Translations under genes and position numbers: made by a program
Notes under the pieces: model-generated
What the model was told of the DNA's origin: nothing
What the model saw: the letters and a program-made list of their open reading frames with translations, nothing else
Database searches by the model: none
NCBI GenBank assembly: GCA_947176355.1
Contig: CAMWQY010000023.1
Coordinates: 1-15,305 of the forward strand
Length of the DNA: 15,305 bases
Direction of reading: 5' to 3'
DNA from: an uncultured Porphyromonadaceae bacterium
GTDB taxonomy: Bacteria; Bacteroidota; Bacteroidia; Bacteroidales; Muribaculaceae
Part shown: positions 5,860 through 14,445 of the stretch, piece after piece
Position numbering within the stretch: the first letter of the stretch is position 1
Layout of the letters: each line of letters starts with the position of its first letter

Positions 5860-7371
5860 ATGGACAAAAAAGCTCTTTTGATTATCCTTGACGGATATGG
5901 AATCGGTGATCACCAGAAGGATGATGCCATCTTCAACACCCCAACTCCTTTCATTGATAGCCTTGTGGCTGAATACCCTAACTCTCAACTCCAAGCATCC
6001 GGCGAAAACGTAGGACTCCCCGACGGCCAGATGGGCAATTCAGAGGTGGGGCACCTAAATATTGGCGCAGGTCGCGTCGTCTATCAGGATCTTGTGAAGA
6101 TCAACCGTGCCATTGCAGACGGCTCTTTTATGGAAAACCCCGAAATCAAGAGCGCTTTCACATACGCTCAGAGGAGCGGCATGCCTATCCATTTCATGGG
6201 CCTCACTTCAGCCGGAGGTGTTCACTCAAGCCTCGACCATCTCTTTGCATTATGCGACACTGCTAAAGCATACGGTCTTGATAAGGTATATATCCATGCT
6301 TTCATGGATGGCCGTGACACTGACCCTAAGAGCGGTGCCGGTTATCTTAAGGAAGTGGAAGACCACTGCGCGAAAAGTGCAGGATCTATTGCTACTGTAA
6401 TTGGACGTTACTATGCAATGGACCGTGATAAAAACTGGGACCGTGTGAAAGAAGCTTATAATCTTCTGATCTATGGTGCAGGCAAAGAGACCTCTGACGT
6501 GGTCAAGACTGTAGAAGAATACTATGCAGAAGGAATCACTGACGAGTTTATGAAGCCTATTGTCAACGACAAAGTTGATGGACGCATTGGTGCTGGCCAC
6601 GTCGTGATTTTCTTCAATTATCGCAATGACCGTGCTAAAGAACTTACTACAGTGCTCACTCAGCATTCAGAAGCCGGAATGAACATCATCCCGGACCTTC
6701 AGTATTACTGCATGACTCCATACGACAGCAGCTTTACAGGTGTGCATATTCTCTTCCCAAAAGAAGATGTGTCTAACACTCTCGCTGAATACCTTTCTGC
6801 AAAGCAGCTTAAGCAACTTCATATCGCAGAGACTGAGAAATATGCTCACGTGACATTCTTCTTCAATGGGGGCAGAGAAGCTCCGTTTGAAGGGGAAGAG
6901 CGCGTGCTTGTGCCTTCTCCAAAGGTAGCTACCTACGACCTCAAACCAGAAATGTCTGCACCGGAAGTGACTGAAAAACTCGTGGAGGCAATCGACAGTG
7001 AGAAATATGAGTTTATTGTGGTCAATTTTGCAAATGGCGACATGGTAGGCCATACAGGCGTATATCCTGCTATTCAGAAGGCAGTCGAGACTCTTGATGA
7101 ATGCGTGAAAAAAGTAATCACCGCAGCTCTTGCCCATGGCTATGAGAGCATCATAATCGCTGACCACGGCAATGCAGACCACGCACTCAACGAAGATGGC
7201 ACTCCCAATACTGCTCACTCTTTAAATCCAGTTCCCTTTATCTATGTTGGCGACAAGAATGCAAAGGTGAAGAATGGGCGACTTGCTGACGTGGCTCCTT
7301 CACTTCTTCATATCCTCGGAATCCCACAGCCGAAGGAGATGACCGGTGAAAACTTGATAGCCAACGATTAA
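5860..7371 (+). CDS. gpmI: 2,3-bisphosphoglycerate-independent phosphoglycerate mutase
   Basis: 503 residues, normal for the family. It interconverts 3- and 2-phosphoglycerate in glycolysis and gluconeogenesis in the cytosol, using two Mn ions. The alkaline-phosphatase-fold metal motif [11 protein letters not shown] is at 7-17 with Asp11, and the phosphorylated Ser61 is in [16 protein letters not shown]. The second metal cluster is near the C-terminus in [11 protein letters not shown] and [15 protein letters not shown]. The inserted phosphotransfer lobe includes [14 protein letters not shown] and [15 protein letters not shown], both hallmarks. I chose ATG 5860 because the family starts directly at [12 protein letters not shown]; an in-frame TTG 24 bases earlier adds residues of no value. 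It has its own promoter and is likely monocistronic, followed by an AT-rich repeat element whose first bases overlap the stop codon. Confidence 0.97.
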   Translation: MDKKALLIILDGYGIGDHQKDDAIFNTPTPFIDSLVAEYPNSQLQASGENVGLPDGQMGNSEVGHLNIGAGRVVYQDLVKINRAIADGSFMENPEIKSAFTYAQRSGMPIHFMGLTSAGGVHSSLDHLFALCDTAKAYGLDKVYIHAFMDGRDTDPKSGAGYLKEVEDHCAKSAGSIATVIGRYYAMDRDKNWDRVKEAYNLLIYGAGKETSDVVKTVEEYYAEGITDEFMKPIVNDKVDGRIGAGHVVIFFNYRNDRAKELTTVLTQHSEAGMNIIPDLQYYCMTPYDSSFTGVHILFPKEDVSNTLAEYLSAKQLKQLHIAETEKYAHVTFFFNGGREAPFEGEERVLVPSPKVATYDLKPEMSAPEVTEKLVEAIDSEKYEFIVVNFANGDMVGHTGVYPAIQKAVETLDECVKKVITAALAHGYESIIIADHGNADHALNEDGTPNTAHSLNPVPFIYVGDKNAKVKNGRLADVAPSLLHILGIPQPKEMTGENLIAND

Positions 7372-7475
7372 GTAGAAATGCATAATTCATAATTCATAAT
7401 GCATAATTGCTATTCTCTGGTAGTCAGATGATAATACATTAATGATATTATGGATTAATTTGAGCAGCTACTTAA
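7368..7475 (+). repeat. Palindrome-ended dispersed element, copy 1, with heptad array
   Basis: Begins TTAAGTAG (7368-7375) and ends CTACTTAA (7468-7475), exact reverse complements (9 bp if flanking A and T are counted). Inside are four tandem 7-mers (CATAATT, CATAATT, CATAATG, CATAATT; 7381-7408). Its first 20 bases match 10757-10776 at 19 positions, and 7457-7483 matches 10826-10852 at 23 of 27. It overlaps the gpmI stop. Confidence 0.6.
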
Positions 7476-7517
7476 TGATCAATGATTAATGTCAATTTTA
7501 AAAGAATTTTATAAGTG

Positions 7518-9077
7518 ATGAAGAAGAGAATCATCACAGGAATGCTTATCGCGGGGGCGGCGCTATGTGTCGCTGCCCGCGATTTGGTGATATTGCATAC
7601 GAATGATACGCATTCTCTGATATTGCCGGATGGCGACGGCAAGGGGGGAGTGCTTCAACGTAAGGCAATCATCGATTCTGTGAAAAGTGCAAATAAGGAT
7701 GTGTTGCTGATAGATGCCGGCGACAAGGTGCAGGGTACGCTTTATTTCAAATTTTTCAAAGGGGATGTGGAATATCCACTTCAAAATATGCTTGGCGTCG
7801 ATATAAGCATCTTGGGCAACCATGAATTTGACAATGGCTTGGAAGCTCTTGCAGAAAAGGAACGGATGCTGAAATCGGATCGTCTGTCAGCCAATTACGA
7901 CTTTTCAGGCACACCTGCTGATGGCCTTTTCAAACCATACGCTATCAAAAATATCGCAGGTAAGAAAATTGGTTTCATAGGCATAAATATTGATCCCGAA
8001 TCCATCATATCGCAAGCTAACTATGAAGGTATGGGGTTTAAGAATGTGATTGATACAGCTAATGAGACTGCTGCATTTCTTAAAGACAAGAAGAAATGCG
8101 ACCTCATAGTGGCTGTCACTCATATCGGCTATACCAAGGGGAATGACAAGACTACCGACCCCGAACTTGCCCGGGCGTCGAAGGATATAGACATTATCAT
8201 AGGAGGACACAGCCATACACTCATCGACCCGAAAGATCCCGACAAATATCCAAGCATTGTAGATAATGCTGAGGAAAGACCTGTGCTGATCGTGCAGACC
8301 GGCAAGTCGGGGAAATATATCGGACAGATCAGGGTGGATCTTGACAAGTTGAAGACTTTGACCCCGGCTGACTATGAATATTCCCTGATTGAAGTCACCG
8401 ATAGATTTCCTGAAAACAAACTTGACCCGAATATCAAGAAATTCCTGCAGCCCTTTACTGACTCGCTGGAGAATGTAACGCGTGATGTAATCGGCGAAGC
8501 AGCCCACGACTTCCGAAATGATAGCAGGACCGGAGCTTTTCCCAATTGGACAGCAGACTTTGGAAGTTGGTATGGAAATCTTGTGCTTGACTCCCTTCGC
8601 CAGAACAATCCGAATATTCCTCATCTCGACTTCTCTATCATGAATGTCGGTGGCATACGCAATCCTATACCGAAGGGGGCGGTGAATACCGGTCATATTC
8701 TTAGTACTTTCCCATTCAGCAATCATTTTGTGATCATGCGTATAAGTGGAAAAGACATTATTGAGACTATGAAGGTGGCTGCCTCAAAGGGTGGGGAAGC
8801 TGTAAGCAGTGAGATGAAAGTGGTCTGCGACAGCGATCGCAATGTAGAGCATGTGCTTTTGAATCTCAAAGAAATAGACCCGGAGCAAACCTATACAGTA
8901 GCTACCATCGACTATGTGGCCTGGGGCAATGACGATATGCGCTCAATGGCAAACGGAGAATGGATATACAGCAGCGAGAATGAACTCTGCGAACCCATTA
9001 TCCGATATGTCAAGGAGCTTAGCCGACTGGGGCTTCCAATGATGGCAGACCCTAACCCCCGGTTTGTATATAAATAG
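7518..9077 (+). CDS. 5'-nucleotidase / UshA-type metallophosphatase, exported
   Basis: 519 residues from ATG 7518; a GTG directly before it is less likely. A signal peptide (KKRIITGMLIAGAALCVAA) leads to the metallophosphoesterase domain: LHTNDTHS (Asp30, His32), LIDAGD (Asp66), LGNHEFD (Asn101, His102), VTHIG and GGHSHT supply the two-metal site. From about residue 310 follows the 5'-nucleotidase C-terminal domain with NVGGIRNPIPKGAVN, FPFSNHFVIMRISG and TIDYVAWGNDD, the substrate-binding region. It would dephosphorylate extracytoplasmic nucleotides for salvage of nucleosides and phosphate. Both domains are in one chain. The exact substrate (5'-nucleotides, UDP-sugars or cyclic nucleotides) cannot be read from sequence. 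No strong promoter is visible; a near-consensus TTAATTTG at 7455-7462 lies in the upstream repeat. Confidence 0.93.
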   Translation: MKKRIITGMLIAGAALCVAARDLVILHTNDTHSLILPDGDGKGGVLQRKAIIDSVKSANKDVLLIDAGDKVQGTLYFKFFKGDVEYPLQNMLGVDISILGNHEFDNGLEALAEKERMLKSDRLSANYDFSGTPADGLFKPYAIKNIAGKKIGFIGINIDPESIISQANYEGMGFKNVIDTANETAAFLKDKKKCDLIVAVTHIGYTKGNDKTTDPELARASKDIDIIIGGHSHTLIDPKDPDKYPSIVDNAEERPVLIVQTGKSGKYIGQIRVDLDKLKTLTPADYEYSLIEVTDRFPENKLDPNIKKFLQPFTDSLENVTRDVIGEAAHDFRNDSRTGAFPNWTADFGSWYGNLVLDSLRQNNPNIPHLDFSIMNVGGIRNPIPKGAVNTGHILSTFPFSNHFVIMRISGKDIIETMKVAASKGGEAVSSEMKVVCDSDRNVEHVLLNLKEIDPEQTYTVATIDYVAWGNDDMRSMANGEWIYSSENELCEPIIRYVKELSRLGLPMMADPNPRFVYK

Positions 9078-9252
9078 GCTGCTTTTTGGAGGGTGTGCTT
9101 TTATAAAGAGATACATAGGCGCAGAACTTTTTTCTATCAGTGTAGATTGTAGGGGAACTTGCAGAAGAGGCGCAGAAATGAATTATCTCAAGTCTCGAAT
9201 TCAGACCGAAATCAAATATTTTGAAAATAAGCTTTGAGAACTTAAGTTTTGC

Positions 9253-10464
9253 ATGAAATATCGAGTTCTGTCTATAGTGGTGATGTTTGTCTGTTTTCTT
9301 GCTTCAGGATGCAGACGAGCGCAGTATGCGCCTCCGGCAGAAGACACAGTCAGTGTGGTGGAACTCGATTCAATCCAGGCAGAGCATGACATAAGCATTG
9401 ATGCGCATGCTTGGGCAGACTCTATAATGGACTGTATGACAGTGGAGGAAATGGCCGGCCAATTGATCATGCCGGCTGTCTATTCCGATGTCTCATCTGA
9501 TGCAATGCGTATTTTAAAGAAATACGCTACCGACAGCCATATCGGAGGTGTTGTCCTTCTGAAAGGGAGTGTAGAGGCAGCTCGATGCATTGCAGATACT
9601 CTGCGTGAATGGCTATCAGTGCCCCCCTTTATAGCCATTGATGCCGAATGGGGACTCGCTATGCGTCTTGACGGCACTCCGGAGTTCCCTCATAATGGGC
9701 GTATATCAGAGGCAGCCGACGAAACGCTGCTTTTCGACTATGGTTTTGAAGTGGCACGTGAATGTCGGGAGATCGGTATAAATATGGTGCTCGGTCCTGT
9801 GCTGGATGTGCTTCCGGAGGGAAAAAGAAAATCCGGAATAGGGTCGCGTAGTTTCGGACGTGATGTCCATAGGGCTTCAGACATGGGCGTGGCATACGCA
9901 AAAGGAATTGAATCAGGAGGAGTACTTAGTGTAGCCAAGCATTTTCCGGGTCATGGCTCTGCCGATGCCGATTCCCACAAGCGTTTGCCGTCTGTAGTAA
10001 AGTCACGTAAAGAACTCGATGCTAAAGACCTGTTGCCTTTTAAGGAATATGTCGAAAATGGGCTTAGTGCCATAATGATGGGGCATCTTTATGTGCCGGC
10101 TCTTGACTCGGTGGAAGTCCCCGTGACAGTGTCGGAAAGAGTATTGAAAGAATTTGTACGTAAGGATATGGATTTTCATGGCTTGATTGTGACAGACGCC
10201 ATGAATATGGCAGGGGCTGGGGGTAATTCTGCAGCTGACGCAATCATTGCCGGAGCCGACATAGTGCTTGCTCCTGCAAATACGGAAGAAGAAGTGATGA
10301 TTCTCACTGATGCTGTCAGAAGAGGAAGGTTATCTACCGATCAATTGCGTGATAGGGTAGGGCGTGTGTTATTCTATAAATATATTGTGGCTCGCGAGAA
10401 ATATGGTGACGGGAAAATAGTCGATACTTCAGAAGCTGAAAGAATTATTAAACTTTTACGCTGA
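9253..10464 (+). CDS. GH3 beta-N-acetylhexosaminidase lipoprotein (NagZ-like)
   Basis: 403 residues. MKYRVLSIVVMFVCFLASGC is a lipoprotein signal with lipobox LASGC and acylated Cys20, so the enzyme should be membrane-anchored outside the cytosol. The glycoside hydrolase 3 TIM barrel carries KHFPGHG (229-235) and the acid/base loop Asp240-Ser-His242, the Asp-His dyad typical of NagZ-type hexosaminidases. The nucleophile is Asp315 in LIVTDAMNMAG. It would remove terminal GlcNAc from muropeptides or glycans. Classical NagZ is cytosolic; a lipoprotein form suggests action on envelope or dietary/host glycans instead. In some Bacteroidota such proteins carry a fused beta-lactamase domain; this one does not. 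The preceding 175 bases hold no clear promoter. Confidence 0.92.
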   Translation: MKYRVLSIVVMFVCFLASGCRRAQYAPPAEDTVSVVELDSIQAEHDISIDAHAWADSIMDCMTVEEMAGQLIMPAVYSDVSSDAMRILKKYATDSHIGGVVLLKGSVEAARCIADTLREWLSVPPFIAIDAEWGLAMRLDGTPEFPHNGRISEAADETLLFDYGFEVARECREIGINMVLGPVLDVLPEGKRKSGIGSRSFGRDVHRASDMGVAYAKGIESGGVLSVAKHFPGHGSADADSHKRLPSVVKSRKELDAKDLLPFKEYVENGLSAIMMGHLYVPALDSVEVPVTVSERVLKEFVRKDMDFHGLIVTDAMNMAGAGGNSAADAIIAGADIVLAPANTEEEVMILTDAVRRGRLSTDQLRDRVGRVLFYKYIVAREKYGDGKIVDTSEAERIIKLLR

Positions 10465-10533
10465 CCATTTGTTGATTTAATAGAAAAAGAGATAGAAATA
10501 ATAAAGTATAACCATTTAAAAATAATTAGAAAA

Positions 10534-10740
10534 ATGACTATTGAATCAATTGGAACATGGGCTGGAGAAGTTTACAAAGCCCTTGAAACAAATCCTACCG
10601 ACGGACTTGGAATGAAGAGCCTAAAGAAGGCTACCAAACTCAAAAAAGACGAATTAATGGCAGCTCTCGGCTGGCTCGGTCGCGAAGGAAAGATTTCCCT
10701 CTCTGAAAATGACGAGGAAGTAGTAGTGACACTTGTGTAA
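10534..10740 (+). CDS. Small winged-helix protein, DUF2582 family
   Basis: 68 residues, cytosolic. It matches the short winged-helix DUF2582 family: start MTIESIGTWAGEVYKALE, helix LGMKSLKKATKLKKDELMAALGWLGREGKI and wing strands SLSENDEEVVVTLV. The middle resembles a recognition helix with several Lys, so nucleic-acid binding is likely, but no function is established. It lies 69 bases after the hexosaminidase gene in very AT-rich DNA and is followed by a repeat element and a weak terminator-like hairpin. Length is normal for the family. Confidence 0.85.
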   Translation: MTIESIGTWAGEVYKALETNPTDGLGMKSLKKATKLKKDELMAALGWLGREGKISLSENDEEVVVTLV

Positions 10741-10756
10741 ATATTAAAGATTAATT

Positions 10757-10844
10757 TTAAGTAGGAATGCATAATTGGCTACGCCCAAGCTAAAGCAAGT
10801 CATAATGCATAATTCATAATGTATAAATTTGACCAACTACTTAA
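10757..10844 (+). repeat. Palindrome-ended dispersed element, copy 2
   Basis: TTAAGTAG (10757-10764) and CTACTTAA (10837-10844) bound an 88-bp stretch related to 7368-7475. The heptad array is split: one CATAATT at 10770-10776, then about 24 unrelated, GC-richer bases (GGCTACGCCCAAGCTAAAGC), then CATAATG, CATAATT, CATAATG (10801-10821). It contains a TAAATTTG -7-like box at 10824-10831. Confidence 0.6.
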
Positions 10845-10876
10845 TTATTAATTTTGGAGAATAGAAAGAATTGTCT

Positions 10877-10908
10877 CGGGGGATTTGGGTCTTCCGGGAT
10901 TTTTATTT
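10877..10908 (+). terminator. Weak terminator-like hairpin
   Basis: CGGGGGA (10877-10883) can pair with TCTTCCG (10890-10896), including two G-U pairs, around a TTTGGG loop. Three bases later comes TTTTTATTT. It would end transcription from the winged-helix gene, upstream of the peptidase promoter. Confidence 0.4.
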
Positions 10909-10940
10909 GTAAGTAATTTTTATTTTTCGTTTTTTTGCAT

Positions 10941-10948
10941 TAACTTTG
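10941..10948 (+). promoter_or_regulatory. -7 box (TAACTTTG) for the peptidase-dnaB pair
   Basis: TAACTTTG is an exact TAnnTTTG. The -33 position has only a T-rich run without TTG. The ATG at 10974 is 26 bases downstream, giving a short leader, as for the epimerase gene. Confidence 0.55.
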
Positions 10949-10973
10949 CAGAAACGACTAATAAAATACGCTT

Positions 10974-12359
10974 ATGTTTGCACCGGAAACTTATATCAAA
11001 CGCCGCGCTGAGCTGAAGAAACGTCTTGGCAAGGGTGTAGTGCTCCTGCTTGGGAATGACCTGGTAGGTATGAACTATCGTGACAATGAATATGGATTTA
11101 GACAGGATTCTACATTTCTCTATTACTTCGGGTTGAACCATGATGGACTCAACGCAGTAATTGACATAGACAACGATCGCGACATTATTTTTGGAGACGA
11201 ACTGACTATCGACATGATAGTATGGACCGGTAATCTCCCTACTCTTCACGAGCTTGCAGCTAAAGCCGGAGTGACCGATGTGCGCCCATCTTCTGAGCTA
11301 CGCGCTTATCTTGACAAGGCACGCGCGGCTGCTTCTCCTATACATTATATACCTTATTATCGTGCCGACCACGAGCTGAAGCTAATGGAGCTTCTTGGCC
11401 TACAGCCGGGTGGCGCAGTGCCATCAGTGCCTTTGATACGTGCGGTAGTAGATATGCGCAATCATAAAAGTGCTGAAGAAATCGCAGAGATAGAGAAGGC
11501 TTGTGAAGTGACAGCTCTGATGCATAAAACCGCTATGAAGGCTGCTCGTCCCGGTATGACGGAATATCAGATGAAAGCCCTTGTCGAGAAGGTGGCTACC
11601 GAGCATGGTATGCGCTGTTCTTTCCCGACTATTGCGACTGTGCATGGTGAGATCCTTCACAATCATTCTTATAATAATACCCTCGAATCAGGACAACTCT
11701 TCCTTCTCGATGCAGGTGCTGAAACCGAGATGGGATATGCCGGCGATATGTCGTCAACAACCCCGGTTGATCTCCGCTATACGGATCGTCAGAAGGCGAT
11801 ATATGATCTTCAGCAAGCGGCATCGCGCAATGCTGTGGCAATGCTCCGCCCGGGAGTGCCATTCTGGGATGTTCATATAGAGGCAGCCCGCACCATCGCT
11901 TCGGGTCTTAAGGATATGGGAATCATGAAAGGTGACGTGGAAGAGGCTGTCAAAGCAGGAGCTCACGCCATGTTCTTCCCCACAGGGCTTGGACACATGA
12001 TGGGTCTTGACGTTCATGATATGGAGAATCTCGGTGAAGTTTGGGTAGGCTATGACGGAAAGCCTAAATCAACTGTTTTTGGATTCAAGTCTCTTCGTCT
12101 CGCACGTCCGCTCGAAGAGGGATATGTCTTCACTATTGAACCCGGCATTTACTTTATGCCCGAACTTACGCAACTCTGGAAGAGCGAAGGACGCCATAAA
12201 GATTTCATCAACTTCGAAGAAGCTGAGAAATGGATTGGTTTCGGTGGCGTTCGTAACGAAGAGGATTATCTTGTGACAGCCGACGGTCATCGTCGTCTCG
12301 GTCCCGGAATTCCTATGACAACGGAAGGTGTGGAGGCTCTTAGGGCAAATTTGATTTGA
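10974..12359 (+). CDS. pepP: Xaa-Pro aminopeptidase, M24B family
   Basis: 461 residues. The N-terminal creatinase/aminopeptidase P domain (1 to about 165; DNEYGFRQDSTFLYYFGLNH) precedes the pita-bread catalytic domain. The five metal ligands are Asp246 and Asp258 (LLDAGAETEMGYAGD), His341 (TGLGHMMGLDVHD), Glu389 (FTIEPGIYF) and Glu429 (GVRNEEDYLV). It would release N-terminal residues from peptides with proline in second position, in the cytosol, with two Mn ions. There is no signal peptide. The start follows a -7 box and matches the family N-terminus. Only 7 bases separate its stop from dnaB, so the two are very likely co-transcribed. The symbol reflects the family; substrate range is inferred. 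Confidence 0.93.
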   Translation: MFAPETYIKRRAELKKRLGKGVVLLLGNDLVGMNYRDNEYGFRQDSTFLYYFGLNHDGLNAVIDIDNDRDIIFGDELTIDMIVWTGNLPTLHELAAKAGVTDVRPSSELRAYLDKARAAASPIHYIPYYRADHELKLMELLGLQPGGAVPSVPLIRAVVDMRNHKSAEEIAEIEKACEVTALMHKTAMKAARPGMTEYQMKALVEKVATEHGMRCSFPTIATVHGEILHNHSYNNTLESGQLFLLDAGAETEMGYAGDMSSTTPVDLRYTDRQKAIYDLQQAASRNAVAMLRPGVPFWDVHIEAARTIASGLKDMGIMKGDVEEAVKAGAHAMFFPTGLGHMMGLDVHDMENLGEVWVGYDGKPKSTVFGFKSLRLARPLEEGYVFTIEPGIYFMPELTQLWKSEGRHKDFINFEEAEKWIGFGGVRNEEDYLVTADGHRRLGPGIPMTTEGVEALRANLI

Positions 12360-12366
12360 ATATAAT

Positions 12367-13986
12367 ATGCCGGCGGAGCAAAGTAACTATCAAAGGCGTG
12401 GGGGAAAACGCCAGGCAGTCCCCATGACCGACCCTACGGGAAAGCTTCCCCCGAGAGATACTGATCTTGAGGAGGCTGTGCTTGGTGCACTCATGATAGA
12501 GAAAGATGCGTATATGAATGTATGCGACATTCTTTCTCCTGAGAGTTTCTATGATCCTGTCAATCAAAAGATTTTCAACGCTATCATGCAACTCGGTCTT
12601 TCACAGCGACCGATAGATATGCTGACGGTGGTGGAGCAACTTAGGGCGAATGGCGAGCTTGAAGAAGTGGGGGGTGCCATAAAAATCACGAGTCTTACTT
12701 CAAATATTTATTCGGCTGCCAATGTGGAATATCACGCCAAGATAGTAGCTCAAAAATATCTTGCGCGCCGACTTATTTCATACGCTACCAATATCGAGAC
12801 TAAGGCTTTCGATGAGGGAAACGATATCGACGATCTTCTTCAAGAAGCGGAGGCTCTTCTTTTTGATATTTCGCAAAATCAGATCAAGCGAGAGGTGACG
12901 CAGATCGACCCTGTGATAAATCTTGCAATCGAACAGATACAGAATGCCGCCAACTCTTCATCCGGTCTCTCCGGCCTGCGTACGGGCTATAATGATCTTG
13001 ACAAGATGACGTCGGGATGGCAACCGTCTGACCTTATAATAATAGCAGCGCGTCCAGCTATGGGTAAGACCGCGTTCGTGCTTTCGATGGCTAAGGAGAT
13101 GACGGTCACATACAACATCCCGGTTGCTATTTTCACTCTTGAGATGGCAAATGTGCAGCTTGTGAAGCGTCTCCTGTCTAATGTGGCAAGTCTTGAAGGT
13201 GAGAAGATCAAGAGCGGACAATTGAGCAATGAGGAATGGGACCGTCTGAATGCCTCTCTTAAAAATGTCTATTCAGCTCCTCTCTATCTTGACGAAACTC
13301 CGGGTCTGAGCATCACGGAATTGCGTACGAAAGCACGTCGCTTGGTGAGAGAACATGGCGTCAAGATGATAATGATCGACTATTTGCAGTTGATGAGTGC
13401 CGGAGGCTTGAAGCTTGGGAGCCGCGAGCAAGAGGTGTCTACGATTTCACGATCTCTAAAGGCACTTGCCAAGGAATTGAATATCCCTATCATAGCACTT
13501 TCTCAGCTGAACCGTAGTACAGAAACGCGCGAAGACAAGCGTCCGGTGCTTTCCGACCTTCGAGAATCCGGCGCCATAGAGCAGGATGCAGATATCGTCT
13601 GCTTTATCCATCGTCCGGAATATTATACGAGAAGCGGTGTAGATGCTCAGGATCGTGATATACGCGGGCTTGCAGAATTGATCATTGCAAAGCATCGTAG
13701 TGGTGCGGTAGGAGACGTGAAACTTCGTTTTATCTCTAAGTATGCAAAGTTTGAAAACTGGCAGGAAGGTTATAACGCGGTCCAAAGTGCTCTTGGAGAG
13801 ACCGGAAGTGGCACAAAGATGGAGTTTCAGTCAAAGATGAATTCCGGAGGAGGTGATAGTGGCGATACGATAGCTTCAAAATTCAGTCAGGGGGGCACCA
13901 ACTTCAGTTTTGCCGCCGACCCGCTGCCCGGACAGTCTTCACTCGATATCATGCCGGATGGCGTAGGCGATACTGTCCCGTTCTAA
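12367..13986 (+). CDS. dnaB: Replicative DNA helicase DnaB
   Basis: 539 residues. A basic N-terminal tail (1-30) precedes the DnaB N-terminal domain with PPRDTDLEEAVLGALMIEKD; the RecA-like C-terminal domain begins near 200. Walker A is ARPAMGKT (228-235), Walker B is MIMIDYLQLM with Asp338, and AKHRSGAVGD holds the likely arginine finger at 444. It unwinds DNA as a hexamer at the replication fork and interacts with DnaG primase. It has no intein, although DnaB is a common intein host. The C-terminal tail after about 480 is Gly/Ser-rich and low in complexity, ending in DGVGDTVPF. It lies 7 bases after pepP without its own promoter, so the peptidase promoter probably drives it. Confidence 0.97.
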   Translation: MPAEQSNYQRRGGKRQAVPMTDPTGKLPPRDTDLEEAVLGALMIEKDAYMNVCDILSPESFYDPVNQKIFNAIMQLGLSQRPIDMLTVVEQLRANGELEEVGGAIKITSLTSNIYSAANVEYHAKIVAQKYLARRLISYATNIETKAFDEGNDIDDLLQEAEALLFDISQNQIKREVTQIDPVINLAIEQIQNAANSSSGLSGLRTGYNDLDKMTSGWQPSDLIIIAARPAMGKTAFVLSMAKEMTVTYNIPVAIFTLEMANVQLVKRLLSNVASLEGEKIKSGQLSNEEWDRLNASLKNVYSAPLYLDETPGLSITELRTKARRLVREHGVKMIMIDYLQLMSAGGLKLGSREQEVSTISRSLKALAKELNIPIIALSQLNRSTETREDKRPVLSDLRESGAIEQDADIVCFIHRPEYYTRSGVDAQDRDIRGLAELIIAKHRSGAVGDVKLRFISKYAKFENWQEGYNAVQSALGETGSGTKMEFQSKMNSGGGDSGDTIASKFSQGGTNFSFAADPLPGQSSLDIMPDGVGDTVPF

Positions 13987-13991
13987 AAATA

Positions 13992-14018
13992 TCACGCAAA
14001 GGCGCAAAGGGGAAATTT
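13992..14018 (+). repeat. Dispersed intergenic repeat, copy B
   Basis: 27 bases beginning TCACGCAAAGGCGCAAAGGG, 26 of 27 identical to 5609-5635. It lies 6 bases after the dnaB stop and runs into a T-tract, but without a preceding stem that would make it a terminator. Confidence 0.7.
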
Positions 14019-14103
14019 TTTTTGAACCTAAAGCAATCATCGCGCGTTTTAGATTAAGAAAACACAAAGAAACTATAAAACTATAAACTAAAATATCAAG
14101 ACT

Positions 14104-14337
14104 ATGGCTAATATGGAAGATAAGGACCTTCGTGAAAAAGAAAACAAGGCATTCCAGGAAATGAGAAGATCAGGAAAAAATATAGAGGAGAGCCGTCAGA
14201 AAGACGACGATCAGATTGCTCCTCGCGGCAACAAACTTTGGGTATGGCTTGGAGCCCTTGTACTCATCTTCATCATCCTGTATTGGCTCTTCGCTATCGG
14301 TACGTTTGGCGATCTTGCCAACTGGTTTAATGGCTAA
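14104..14337 (+). CDS. Small single-pass membrane protein, unknown function
   Basis: 77 residues. The first 44 are strongly charged and probably helical (EDKDLREKENKAFQEMRRSG, then KNIEESRQKDDDQ), and residues 45-66 are one membrane segment (LWVWLGALVLIFIILYWLFA) followed by a short GTFGDLANWFNG tail. The absence of a cleavage site and the charge pattern suggest an inner-membrane protein with a cytosolic N-terminus. I do not recognise a named family. It lies 117 bases after dnaB, past a dispersed repeat, and ends 57 bases before a strong terminator; no TAnnTTTG box is visible, so it may be read through from dnaB. Coding is supported by codon use, a sensible start and a clean domain order, not by homology. 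Confidence 0.72.
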   Translation: MANMEDKDLREKENKAFQEMRRSGKNIEESRQKDDDQIAPRGNKLWVWLGALVLIFIILYWLFAIGTFGDLANWFNG

Positions 14338-14394
14338 TCTCTTGCGTCTGATGCGTGGATGCCACGGAAAGTGAACTTTGATTATAAAACATAC

Positions 14395-14435
14395 AAAAAC
14401 AAGCCCTCCTGAGTTAGCTCGGAGGGCTTGTTTTT
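14395..14435. terminator. Strong bidirectional terminator
   Basis: CAAGCCCTCC (14400-14409) pairs perfectly with GGAGGGCTTG (14421-14430). The stem extends through five A-T pairs to 14395 and 14435, giving Ts on the exit side on both strands. An inner GAG/CTC with loop TTAG completes the hairpin. It serves the convergent small membrane protein and radC. Confidence 0.93.
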
Positions 14436-14445
14436 ATAATGTTGT

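Noticed and set aside
7905..8726. A 273-residue minus-strand frame within the 5'-nucleotidase gene
   Set aside because: It is antisense to a gene with all expected catalytic motifs; the length reflects codon bias of the real gene, with no motif of its own.
9105..9117. AAAGAGATACATA, similar to half of the inverted-repeat arm
   Set aside because: Only a partial half-site without a partner copy nearby; chance similarity in AT-rich DNA is likely.
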